From an uncultured Lachnospiraceae bacterium (lineage in GTDB: Bacteria > Bacillota > Clostridia > Lachnospirales > Lachnospiraceae): 8,478 nucleotides of DNA. This document shows, piece by piece, positions 1 to 6,981 of this stretch. Location of the stretch: NCBI GenBank assembly GCA_934376945.1, contig CAKRPI010000088.1, forward strand, positions 1 through 8,478, read 5' to 3'. The translations under genes were made by a program, and so were the position numbers. The number at the start of each line of letters is the position of its first letter. The stretch's first letter is position 1. Under the pieces are notes generated by a model. That model made no database searches. It was not told where the DNA came from and saw only the letters and a program-made list of their open reading frames with translations.

Positions 1-80
1 GAGCGCTGATGCTTCCGCACAGAGTCTGCAAGGCTTGTGGAACTTACAACAAGAAAGAAATCATCCCGGTAGAGGATTAA
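1..80 (+). CDS. rpmF: Large ribosomal subunit protein bL32, 3' end
   Basis: Only the last 25 codons are present, read from base 3 to the TAA at 78-80. The peptide contains LPHRVCKACGTYNKKEI, the conserved C-terminal part of bacterial L32, a small structural protein of the 50S subunit. The CKAC pair is the second half of the four-cysteine zinc ribbon; the first CxxC pair would lie upstream of the window. The position directly before plsX matches the common rpmF-plsX order in Firmicutes and many other bacteria. An intrinsic terminator begins 22 bases after the stop, so most rpmF transcripts probably end before plsX. Confidence 0.95.
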   Translation, partial: ALMLPHRVCKACGTYNKKEIIPVED

Positions 81-102
81 TTCTCACTGATGGGTGATAG
101 AG

Positions 103-139
103 AATCTGCCGTACGGATTTATCCGGCGGCAGATTTTTT
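103..139 (+). terminator. Intrinsic terminator after rpmF
   Basis: AATCTGCCG at 103-111 pairs perfectly with CGGCAGATT at 127-135. An inner stem, CGGAT 114-118 with ATCCG 121-125, closes on a 2-base loop. A run of six T follows at 134-139. This is a classic Rho-independent structure ending rpmF transcription. Its T-tract also forms the left edge of a separate inverted repeat (135-169). Confidence 0.85.
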
Positions 140-169
140 GTTACCGTTGGCTCTGAACGGTAACAAAAA
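135..169. repeat. Perfect 14-bp inverted repeat, possible operator
   Basis: TTTTTGTTACCGTT at 135-148 is the exact reverse complement of AACGGTAACAAAAA at 156-169, with a 7-base spacer (GGCTCTG). The T side lies 5' and the A side 3', so neither strand has the stem-then-T layout of a terminator. The dyad centre (152) is about 35 bp upstream of the plsX -35 box. That position suits a regulator site for the plsX promoter, or an RNA hairpin that sequesters the rpmF terminator's U-tract. The core does not resemble the FapR operator as I remember it. The function is inferred; the symmetry is directly visible. Confidence 0.6.
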
Positions 170-185
170 GTGCGATAATTTTCTG

Positions 186-214
186 TTGCTTTTTAGAATG
201 ATGTTTAGTATATT
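186..214 (+). promoter_or_regulatory. Candidate sigma-A promoter for plsX-acpP
   Basis: TTGCTT (186-191) and TATATT (209-214) are separated by 17 bp, close to the TTGACA/TATAAT consensus with ideal spacing. Initiation near base 221 would leave a leader of about 22 bases holding only the plsX Shine-Dalgarno AGGAGG (230-235). It lies downstream of the rpmF terminator, as expected if plsX-acpP is transcribed separately from rpmF. Confidence 0.65.
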
Positions 215-242
215 ATGTAATAGAAATGCAGGAGGGAAAATT

Positions 243-1047
243 ATGAGTGAAATAGTCCGGGTGGTCGTCGATGCAATGGGCGGCGACAATGCACCAGAAG
301 AGATTGTGAAGGGCGCGATTGCGGCAGTCAACAATTGCAAGGAGATTCATCTGATCCTCACCGGCTTACAGGACGCGGTGGAGCGTGAACTGAAAAAATA
401 CACGTATCCGGCCGACCGGGTTGAGGTGGTGCCTGTTTCACAGGTAATTGAGACCGCAGAGCCGCGGAGCCAATGTGGATGCCAGATCTTCTCATCTTGT
501 TCAGTTTGCAAAGATGGGTTCTATTTATATGGAACATGTGGTCGGTATAAAGCGGCCGAAGGTGGGTATTGTCAATATCGGTGCGGAGGAAGAAAAGGGA
601 AATGCACTGGTTAAAGAGACATTTCCGCTTCTGAAGCAGTGTGAGGACATTAATTTCACCGGAAGCATTGAGGCAAGGGATATTCCGGCCGGTACATGTG
701 ATGTAGTTGTATGTGAGGCGTTTGTGGGAAATGTCATTTTAAAGCTTTACGAAGGCGTTGGTGCTGTGATGATCCAAAAGATCAAAGAGGGACTAAAGTC
801 AGACGTAAAGACAGCAATCGGTGGTATGCTGATCAAACCGGCATTGAAGGAAACGCTGAAATCATTTGACGCATCGGAGTACGGAGGAGCACCGCTTCTT
901 GGCGTTCAGGGACTTGTTGTCAAGACACATGGCAGCGCGAAAGCAACAGAGGTGCAGAATTCTGTTTATCAGTGTGTGAAATTTAAACAGCAGAAGATCA
1001 GCGAGAAGATCGAGATGGCAATACATAAAAACGAAGAATCAAAGTAA
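243..1047 (+). pseudogene. plsX: Phosphate acyltransferase PlsX, internal deletion plus frameshift
   Basis: PlsX converts acyl-ACP and phosphate to acyl-phosphate, the acyl donor for PlsY in phospholipid synthesis. The start is ATG 243 with AGGAGGG (230-236) upstream. The N-terminal part has the family signature VDAMGGDNAP (residues 9-18) and runs in frame to VIETAEP (P74, codon 462-464). The next recognisable PlsX sequence, GANVDARSSHLVQFAKMGS, begins at 466 in another frame and continues to the TAA at 1045-1047, including YGGAPLLGV and VVKTHGS near the C-terminus. About 72 residues expected between these points, including the SAGNTGA-type segment and the GRIKG region, are absent. From ATG 243 the reading frame would give about 123 residues, stopping at 612-614. 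The C-terminal part has no evident ribosome binding site. The remaining halves (74 + 193 residues) plus about 72 equal the usual family length of about 335. No other lesion is visible, so the damage is recent or an assembly error. Identity is very sure; the non-functional call is strong if the sequence is correct. Confidence 0.9.
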
Positions 1048-1062
1048 GGAGAGATTTTTGTT

Positions 1063-1293
1063 ATGGAATTTGAAAAATTGCAGAGTATTATTGCTGAGGT
1101 ATTGAATGTTGATGCGGATGAAATTACGCCGGAGACTACGTTTGTAGATGATCTTGGTGCAGATTCACTGGATGTATTTCAGATCATAATGGGAATTGAA
1201 GAAGAATTTGATATCGAAATTCCGCAGGAGAAAGCGGAAAAAATCGTATCTGTCGGTGATGCGGCGGAAGCGATCAAGATGGCAATTGGGTGA
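1063..1293 (+). CDS. acpP: Acyl carrier protein
   Basis: This is a 76-residue acidic protein with the family's normal length. It carries growing fatty acyl chains on a 4'-phosphopantetheine arm in the cytoplasm and hands them to fatty acid synthase enzymes and to the PlsX/PlsY route. The attachment serine is S35 in LGADSLDVF (31-39), at the start of helix II. The helix continues as [10 protein letters not shown] rather than the common VELVMALEEEF, which I take as a lineage variant. AAGGAGA (1046-1052) precedes ATG 1063 and overlaps the plsX stop codon, so expression is probably coupled to plsX. A strong terminator follows 10 bases after the stop. Confidence 0.96.
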   Translation: MEFEKLQSIIAEVLNVDADEITPETTFVDDLGADSLDVFQIIMGIEEEFDIEIPQEKAEKIVSVGDAAEAIKMAIG

Positions 1294-1302
1294 GATAAGA
1301 CG

Positions 1303-1328
1303 AAGGGGGCTTAAACAGCCCCCTTTTT
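1303..1328 (+). terminator. Intrinsic terminator after acpP
   Basis: GGGGGCT (1305-1311) pairs with AGCCCCC (1317-1323) around a TAAAC loop. A-T pairs extend the base of the stem, and five T follow at 1324-1328. It should end most plsX-acpP transcripts and separate them from rnc. Confidence 0.92.
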
Positions 1329-1356
1329 GTGAAACGCATCCAAGGCAGAGTATGTT
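1327..1356 (+). promoter_or_regulatory. Weak candidate promoter for rnc-smc
   Basis: TTGTGA (1327-1332) and TATGTT (1351-1356) are 18 bp apart, each matching four of six consensus positions. A promoter is expected between the acpP terminator and rnc, and this is the best match I see. The -10 box sits inside the hairpin GGCAGA/TCTGCC (1344-1361). The call is tentative. Confidence 0.3.
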
Positions 1357-1409
1357 CTGCCACGCGGCCCATACGTGTATTTTTTACGGATACATGCGTT
1401 TGGGCAGAA
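1344..1409 (+). promoter_or_regulatory. Foldable leader upstream of rnc
   Basis: Several inverted repeats overlap here. GGCAGA 1344-1349 can pair with TCTGCC 1356-1361. TTCTGCC 1355-1361 can instead pair with GGCAGAA 1403-1409, enclosing ACGC/GCGT (1362-1365 with 1396-1399) and TGTAT/ATACA (1376-1380 with 1390-1394). A third option pairs GCCCA 1367-1371 with TGGGC 1401-1405. The options are mutually exclusive in part. RNase III is known to cleave a hairpin in its own leader in E. coli and Streptomyces, so a similar feedback loop is a reasonable inference here. There is no T-run after the stems, so this is not a terminator. Confidence 0.4.
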
Positions 1410-1452
1410 AAGAGATGTCAGTCTTCATCAAAACAAAGGGAGAGGAAAGATT

Positions 1453-2148
1453 ATGGCAGACATGAAAATAAAAGAACTGGAACAGGTAATCGGATATACC
1501 TTTCAGAATCCACAGATGCTTCTGACTGCGATGTGTCATAGCTCCTATGCAAATGAACACCGGCAGAAACAGATGCATGATAATGAACGGCTGGAATTTC
1601 TGGGAGATGCCGTGCTGGAAATTGCAAGCAGTGACTTTCTGTTTCATCAGTATCCGCAGATGCCGGAAGGAAAGCTTACGAAGCTTCGCGCGAGTATCGT
1701 TTGTGAGCCGACACTTGCACTGTGTGCAAGAGAGATTCATCTGGAACAGCATCTGCTGCTTGGAAAGGGAGAGGAGCATACAGGTGGTCGTTATCGTGAT
1801 TCCATTATATCAGATGCGATGGAAGCACTGATCGGAGCTATTTATCTTGATGGTGGTTTTGCTAATGCGAAAGAGTTTGTGGAAAAATTTATTCTGACGG
1901 ATATTGAACACAAGAAGCTCTTTTATGATAGCAAGACTATCCTGCAGGAGATCGTGCAGCGTGACTTTAAGGAAGAAGAAATCCATTATGTGATCATAGG
2001 AGAAGAAGGACCGGATCATGCAAAACGTTTCATTGTCGAAGTGCGGATCGGAGAAAAGACGGCCGGCATCGGAAAAGGAAGTACCAAAAAAGCAGCAGAG
2101 CAGGAAGCAGCTTACCGTGCAATTATCGCACTGAAAGGAAAACAGTGA
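1453..2148 (+). CDS. rnc: Ribonuclease III
   Basis: This 231-residue double-strand-specific endoribonuclease matures rRNA precursors and cleaves structured mRNAs in the cytoplasm, acting as a homodimer. The catalytic domain (about residues 5-150) carries the signature NERLEFLGDAVLE (44-56). Likely metal-binding acids are E48 and D52, plus D121 and E124 in SDAMEALIGAIYLDGG. A double-stranded RNA binding domain occupies about 157-227, with the C-terminal motif GKGSTKKAAEQEAA. ATG 1453 is chosen because GGGAGAGG (1438-1445) lies 7 bases upstream; ATG 1462 is an alternative. The stop is 46 bases before smc, and the rnc-smc pair is probably one transcript, as is common in Firmicutes. The length and all key residues are normal. 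Confidence 0.97.
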   Translation: MADMKIKELEQVIGYTFQNPQMLLTAMCHSSYANEHRQKQMHDNERLEFLGDAVLEIASSDFLFHQYPQMPEGKLTKLRASIVCEPTLALCAREIHLEQHLLLGKGEEHTGGRYRDSIISDAMEALIGAIYLDGGFANAKEFVEKFILTDIEHKKLFYDSKTILQEIVQRDFKEEEIHYVIIGEEGPDHAKRFIVEVRIGEKTAGIGKGSTKKAAEQEAAYRAIIALKGKQ

Positions 2149-2149
2149 G

Positions 2150-2161
2150 ATACAGCTGTAT
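2150..2161. repeat. 12-bp perfect palindrome between rnc and smc
   Basis: ATACAGCTGTAT is a perfect 12-bp palindrome beginning one base after the rnc stop codon. It is too short and has too little spacer for an RNA terminator. It could be a protein site or chance. Confidence 0.3.
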
Positions 2162-2194
2162 AAGAAACGAGCATCGAAAGGAAATTACTTGGGT

Positions 2195-5100
2195 ATGTAT
2201 CTGAAAAGCATAGAAGTCCATGGTTTTAAATCCTTTGCGAATAAAATTGTGTTTCAGTTTCATAACGGAATTACGGCAATTGTCGGGCCGAACGGAAGCG
2301 GAAAAAGCAATGTTGGTGATGCGGTACGGTGGGTACTGGGAGAACAGAGTGCAAAACAGCTGCGTGGCGCCAGTATGCAGGATGTTATCTTTTCCGGAAC
2401 CGAGCTGCGAAAGCCACTTGGATATGCATCTGTATCGATTACGCTGGATAATTCCGACCATCAGCTGGCGATCGCTTATGATGAAGTGACGGTAACGCGC
2501 CGTGTGTACCGTTCCGGCGAGAGTGAGTATTTGATCAACGGAACGCTGGTGCGGCTGAAGGATATCAATGAACTGTTTTACGACACAGGAGTCGGCAAAG
2601 AGGGTTACTCGATCATCGGGCAGGGTCAGGTTGAAAAAATCATCAGTGGAAAACCGGAAGAACGACGGGAGCTTTTTGATGAAGCGGCTGGTATTGTAAA
2701 ATTTAAGAGAAGAAAGTATGCTGCTCAGAAAAAGCTGGAGGATGAAAAGCAGAATCTGGTGCGTGTCAACGATATTTTAAAAGAGCTGACGCGTCAGCTC
2801 GAACCGATGGAAAAGCAGGCGGCGACAGCCAGGATCTATCTTCAGAAAAAAGAAGAACTGAAATCGTATGACATCAATCTGTTTCTGGCAGAGTATGAGC
2901 AGATTGGAAAAGAACTGGAGCAGACAAGGGGGAAACAGGAAACTGCGCAGGGGCAGCTGGAAAATACAAAGGCGGAGTATGAGAAAACAAAGGCGGAGTA
3001 TGAGAAGCTAGAGCAGGAAATAGAAGTACTGACGGAGCATCTGCAGGAAAAAAGAGATGGCATTACAGCCGGGCAGCTGAAAAAACAGCAGCTTGAAAAT
3101 CAGGTCGAGCTTTTGAAGGAGCAGATCAATACGGCACATGCCAGTGATGCTCATCTGAAATCACGAATTCAGCTGATTGATGAAGAACAGAAGGAAAAGG
3201 AAGCACAGCAGAGGGAGTCGGCAAAGCAGCTTGAGGCACTGCGCACACAGGTAAAAGAGGCAGCCGCGAGGGAAAAACTGGCGGTGGATGAGGCACAGCG
3301 TCTTCAGGAACTGATCCGTTCGCTTGAGCAGGCGGTTGCGGATGGAAAAAGCAGGATTATTGAAATTCTGAATGGCCGCGCCGGTGTAAAGGGAAGAATG
3401 CAGCGCCATGCTGCAATGCTGGAGCAGACGCAGATTCGAAGAGCGCAGATTTCCAAGGAAGCGCTTCGGCTGCGTTCGGAAGAATCGGAGCAGGCGGAGC
3501 GTCTGGCAGAAGTAAAAAAAGAGTATGATGGAATAACCGAGCGCATCCGTATCCTGACAGAAAAAAGTGAGGCAACAAACGAAGAGCTTGGTGAGATACA
3601 GCAGAAGCTGACCGAATACAACCATTCGATTGAGCAAAAACAGGTGGAATATCACAGGGAAGCTTCCAGACTGGAGTCTCTTCGCAATATCACAGAACGG
3701 TACGACGGCTATGGCAACAGTATCCGACGTGTGATGGAACAAAAGGAGCGTGTGCCCGGAATTCTTGGCGTTGTGGCTGATATCATTAAAGTGGAAAAAG
3801 CATATGAAACGGCAATTGAGACAGCGCTTGGCGGAAGTATTCAGAATATTGTTACAGATACAGAGGAAACTGCAAAAAAGCTGATTGAATTTCTCAAACG
3901 AAACAAGTATGGCAGAGCGACATTTCTTCCGCTCTCCGGTATTTCCGGAAAAGGGGGAATTTCCAGCCCCCAGGCATTAAAGGAGCCTGGAGTGATTGGC
4001 CTTGCCTCTTCTTTGGTACATGCAGAAGGGCAATATGCAGGATTGATTCAGTATCTGCTTGGAAAGACGGTTGTGGCGGATACGATAGATTCTGCGATTG
4101 CACTGGCACGGAAATATCGTCATTCGCTGCGGATCGTGACGACAGATGGAGAACTCTTAAGTCCGGGAGGCTCTATGAGCGGAGGCGCGTTCCGCAATTC
4201 CAGCAATCTGCTTGGCCGGCGAAGAGAGATAGAGGAGCTTGAACAGCAGGTAAAACATCGCGCCAGGGTGCTCAAGGAAATGCAGGAACAGATCGATGAC
4301 TGCAGAACAAGAAGAAATGCATTGCGTGATGAGATCGTCCGGCAGAAAGAAGAGTTACAGAAGGAATATCTTCGTCAGAATACGGCGAAGATGAAGTGGA
4401 ATGAAATAAAGGAAAAGACCGGAAATGTAACGGAGGGCTATGAGAAGATCCGCCTTGAGGCAGGAGAGCTGGAAGAGCAGATCCGGGAAATTAAGGACCG
4501 TCAGGAACAGGAGCAGGAAGCACTGGAAGCATCTGAAGCACAGGAAAAAGAGACAGAGCAGGCGGTACTTGCACATCAAAGTGAGCTGGACTCAAAGAGA
4601 GAGGAAGAACGAAATTCCATGACGAATACAGAGCAGTTGCATGTAGAGCTTGCCAGACTTCGTCAGGAAGAGCAGTTTATTCATCAGAATGTGGCACGAA
4701 TCTCGCAGGAGCAGGAACGGCTTGGGGAGGAGCGGACACAGTACACGGAAGGAATCGCACAGGCAGCAAGGGATGTGGCAGAAAAGGAAGCGCAGATCGA
4801 TCAGATCCATGGAAGGATCAAGTCGTTTGCCGGGGAAGAGCAGGCAGCGAGGGATGAGATCGAAGCACTTGGAAAGAAAAAGGATGAGAAGAGTGTGGCG
4901 CATAAAAGAAAGCTGCAGGAACGGGAGGAGCTTTCAGAACGAATCAGTCTTCTGGACCGCGAAAATTTCCGTTTGAATGAACAGATTGATAAGATGTCGG
5001 AACACCAGGATAGTCAGGTATCCTATATGTGGGAAGAATACACGCTGACATTTGGCAGAGCGCAGGAGTACCGGGATCCATCAAAGACGAATGTGGCGGA

Positions 5101-5755
5101 GCTGAAAAAAGCAATTGCTGCTTTAAAGAGTGAGATCAGAGGGCTTGGCAATGTTAATGTCAATGCGATTGAGGATTATAAGGAATTACTGGAACGTCAC
5201 ACATTCCTGATGACGCAGCATGAAGATCTGCAGAAGGCGGAGGAAGCATTGATCCGGATCATCGCCGAACTGGATGAGGGAATGCGCCTTCAGTTCAAAG
5301 AGCAGTTTGCAAAGATCAGGACGGAGTTTGACAAAGCGTTTAAGGAGTTGTTTGGCGGCGGCCATGGCACGCTGGAGTTGGTCGAAGGAGAGGACATTCT
5401 GGAAGCAGGCGTGCGGATTACCGCGCAGCCGCCGGGGAAAAAACTGCAGAATATGATGCAGCTCTCCGGAGGCGAAAAATCTCTGACAGCGATTGCGCTT
5501 CTCTTTGCCATCCAGAATCTCAAGCCATCACCGTTCTGTCTACTCGATGAAATTGAAGCGGCGCTTGACGAAAGCAATGTGGATCGGTATGCACGCTATC
5601 TTCACAAGCTGACAAAAAATACGCAGTTTATCATCATCACGCACAGAAGAGGGACGATGACAGCGGCTGACCGGCTGTATGGAATCACGATGCAGGAAAA
5701 GGGTGTGTCGACGCTTGTCTCGGTGAATCTGATAGAGGATGATCTGGATGCGTAA
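2195..5755 (+). CDS. smc: Chromosome segregation ATPase SMC
   Basis: This 1186-residue protein is the core of the bacterial condensin SMC-ScpA-ScpB, which is loaded near the origin and organises the chromosome. The N-terminal head has Walker A GPNGSGKSN (31-39) and the Q-loop region IIGQGQVEKII (140-150). A long coiled coil follows (about 170-515). The hinge runs from PGILGVV (from 521) to GGSMSGG (658-664), and the returning coiled coil spans about 670-1010. The C-terminal head has the ABC signature LSGGEKS (1090-1096) and Walker B CLLDEIEAALDES (1115-1127). All ATPase motifs and the length are normal. ATG 2195 gives the usual family start MYLKSIEV. A TTG at 2189, only 6 bases after AAAGGA (2177-2182), would add two residues and has better ribosome spacing. 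rnc lies just upstream; ftsY follows after 160 bases. Confidence 0.97.
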   Translation: MYLKSIEVHGFKSFANKIVFQFHNGITAIVGPNGSGKSNVGDAVRWVLGEQSAKQLRGASMQDVIFSGTELRKPLGYASVSITLDNSDHQLAIAYDEVTVTRRVYRSGESEYLINGTLVRLKDINELFYDTGVGKEGYSIIGQGQVEKIISGKPEERRELFDEAAGIVKFKRRKYAAQKKLEDEKQNLVRVNDILKELTRQLEPMEKQAATARIYLQKKEELKSYDINLFLAEYEQIGKELEQTRGKQETAQGQLENTKAEYEKTKAEYEKLEQEIEVLTEHLQEKRDGITAGQLKKQQLENQVELLKEQINTAHASDAHLKSRIQLIDEEQKEKEAQQRESAKQLEALRTQVKEAAAREKLAVDEAQRLQELIRSLEQAVADGKSRIIEILNGRAGVKGRMQRHAAMLEQTQIRRAQISKEALRLRSEESEQAERLAEVKKEYDGITERIRILTEKSEATNEELGEIQQKLTEYNHSIEQKQVEYHREASRLESLRNITERYDGYGNSIRRVMEQKERVPGILGVVADIIKVEKAYETAIETALGGSIQNIVTDTEETAKKLIEFLKRNKYGRATFLPLSGISGKGGISSPQALKEPGVIGLASSLVHAEGQYAGLIQYLLGKTVVADTIDSAIALARKYRHSLRIVTTDGELLSPGGSMSGGAFRNSSNLLGRRREIEELEQQVKHRARVLKEMQEQIDDCRTRRNALRDEIVRQKEELQKEYLRQNTAKMKWNEIKEKTGNVTEGYEKIRLEAGELEEQIREIKDRQEQEQEALEASEAQEKETEQAVLAHQSELDSKREEERNSMTNTEQLHVELARLRQEEQFIHQNVARISQEQERLGEERTQYTEGIAQAARDVAEKEAQIDQIHGRIKSFAGEEQAARDEIEALGKKKDEKSVAHKRKLQEREELSERISLLDRENFRLNEQIDKMSEHQDSQVSYMWEEYTLTFGRAQEYRDPSKTNVAELKKAIAALKSEIRGLGNVNVNAIEDYKELLERHTFLMTQHEDLQKAEEALIRIIAELDEGMRLQFKEQFAKIRTEFDKAFKELFGGGHGTLELVEGEDILEAGVRITAQPPGKKLQNMMQLSGGEKSLTAIALLFAIQNLKPSPFCLLDEIEAALDESNVDRYARYLHKLTKNTQFIIITHRRGTMTAADRLYGITMQEKGVSTLVSVNLIEDDLDA
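2966..3007 (+). repeat. Tandem 21-bp duplication inside smc (one heptad)
   Basis: Bases 2966-2986 and 2987-3007 are identical at 20 of 21 positions, differing only at the last base (AAA versus AAG, both Lys). They encode TKAEYEK twice (residues 258-264 and 265-271), exactly one coiled-coil heptad each, in the ascending arm of SMC. The near identity at DNA level suggests a recent slippage duplication rather than ordinary heptad similarity. Confidence 0.85.
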
Positions 5756-5915
5756 GATATAGTTGTATTTGAGAAGTATCAGTGATAAGATAAGGCAGTA
5801 TATTCATTCAAGTCGAGCACACGTGAGACTTGGCGCACGATTTTTGTGCATTGTTTGCAAAATCAAGTGCAAAAAGATTTCGGGCGTATATCAACAGGAA
5901 GAGGAGGAAACAGCT

Positions 5916-6851
5916 ATGGAAGAGAAAAAAGGGTTTTTCAAACGTCTGGTAGCGGGTCTTGCGAAGACCAGGGAAAATATTGTTTCCGGAATAGATGCAA
6001 TTTTTAGCGGATTTTCGAGCATTGATGACGATTTTTATGACGAAATAGAAGAGATTCTTGTAATGGGCGACATCGGGATCAATGCAACGACCTCTATTAT
6101 TGAGGATCTGCGGAATAAGGTAAAAGAACGCGGTATCAAGGATCCGGCGGCCTGCAAGCAGCTTCTGATCGACAGCATTAAGCAGGAAATGAATGTTGGG
6201 GAAACAGCGTATGAATTTGAAAACAAAAAATCCGTTGTTCTGGTAATCGGTGTAAATGGAGTCGGAAAAACAACCAGCGTCGGAAAACTGGCTGGAAAGC
6301 TGAAGGATCAGGGAAAAAAGGTTGTGCTAGCGGCGGCAGATACGTTCCGTGCAGCGGCTGGAGAGCAGCTGATCGAGTGGGCGAAGCGTGCGGATGTGGA
6401 TATCATCAGCGGACAGGATGGTTCTGACCCGGCCTCTGTCGTATATGATGCGATTTCCGCGGCAAAAGCGCGAAATGCGGATGTGCTGCTGATCGATACA
6501 GCCGGAAGACTCCATAATAAGAAGAATCTGATGAATGAGCTGGGAAAGATCAACCGGATTCTGGACCGCGAATATCCGGAGGCTTTCCGGGAGACTTTGG
6601 TTGTTTTGGACGGTACGACCGGACAGAATGCACTTGCACAGGCACGGGAGTTTAAGGAGGTTGCAGATATTACGGGAATCATCCTGACAAAGCTGGATGG
6701 AACGGCAAAGGGCGGAATCGCTGTGGCGATCCATTCTGAGCTTGGAATTCCGGTGAAATATATCGGGGTTGGAGAGACGATCGATGATCTGCAGAAATTC
6801 AATGCAGATGAATTTGTGAATGCATTGTTTGATGTGAAACAGGACAATTAG
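5916..6851 (+). CDS. ftsY: Signal recognition particle receptor FtsY
   Basis: FtsY is the membrane-associated GTPase that docks SRP-bound ribosomes for co-translational membrane protein insertion; it forms a GTPase heterodimer with Ffh. The 311-residue protein consists of an N domain (about 5-90) and a G domain: P-loop GVNGVGKTT (112-120), DTFRAAA (142-148), DTAGR (194-198), TKLDG (258-262) and GVGE (284-287). The N-terminus EEKKGFFKRLVAGLAKT is the amphipathic membrane-targeting helix. No long acidic A domain is present, as usual in Clostridia. ATG 5916 is chosen for GAGGAGG at 5901-5907, 8 bases upstream; the open frame extends further upstream but does not look like protein. In the 160-bp spacer after smc I see only a weak promoter possibility (GTATCA at 5776, TATATT at 5799, 17 bp apart) and imperfect hairpins, so co-transcription with smc is possible. 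Confidence 0.97.
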   Translation: MEEKKGFFKRLVAGLAKTRENIVSGIDAIFSGFSSIDDDFYDEIEEILVMGDIGINATTSIIEDLRNKVKERGIKDPAACKQLLIDSIKQEMNVGETAYEFENKKSVVLVIGVNGVGKTTSVGKLAGKLKDQGKKVVLAAADTFRAAAGEQLIEWAKRADVDIISGQDGSDPASVVYDAISAAKARNADVLLIDTAGRLHNKKNLMNELGKINRILDREYPEAFRETLVVLDGTTGQNALAQAREFKEVADITGIILTKLDGTAKGGIAVAIHSELGIPVKYIGVGETIDDLQKFNADEFVNALFDVKQDN

Positions 6852-6981
6852 GGACGGGACTGCGAAACGGCATGACCGGATGGCAAGAAGGAATGAGCCG
6901 CGGGGCAATTGGCGGTCGGAAATGAAGAAGCGGATTGCAGAGATCCATTTTAACTGATAAGAAAAGGGCAGGTAAGATAAG

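Noticed and set aside
444..480. Programmed ribosomal frameshift in plsX
   Set aside because: A frameshift alone would not restore the roughly 72 missing residues, and there is no slippery heptamer or A-run at the junction.
448..1047. Separate gene starting at TTG 448
   Set aside because: This is the C-terminal part of plsX in its own frame. The TTG lies within the N-terminal plsX coding part and has no ribosome binding site; the first residues before GANVD do not match PlsX.
6872..6957. Tiny open frames (17 and 11 residues) between ftsY and ilvA
   Set aside because: Too short, with no good ribosome binding sites and no recognisable sequence; not supported as genes.
6852..6981. T-box or riboswitch leader for ilvA
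   Set aside because: The spacer is only 130 bases and shows no T-box sequence, specifier stem or terminator.
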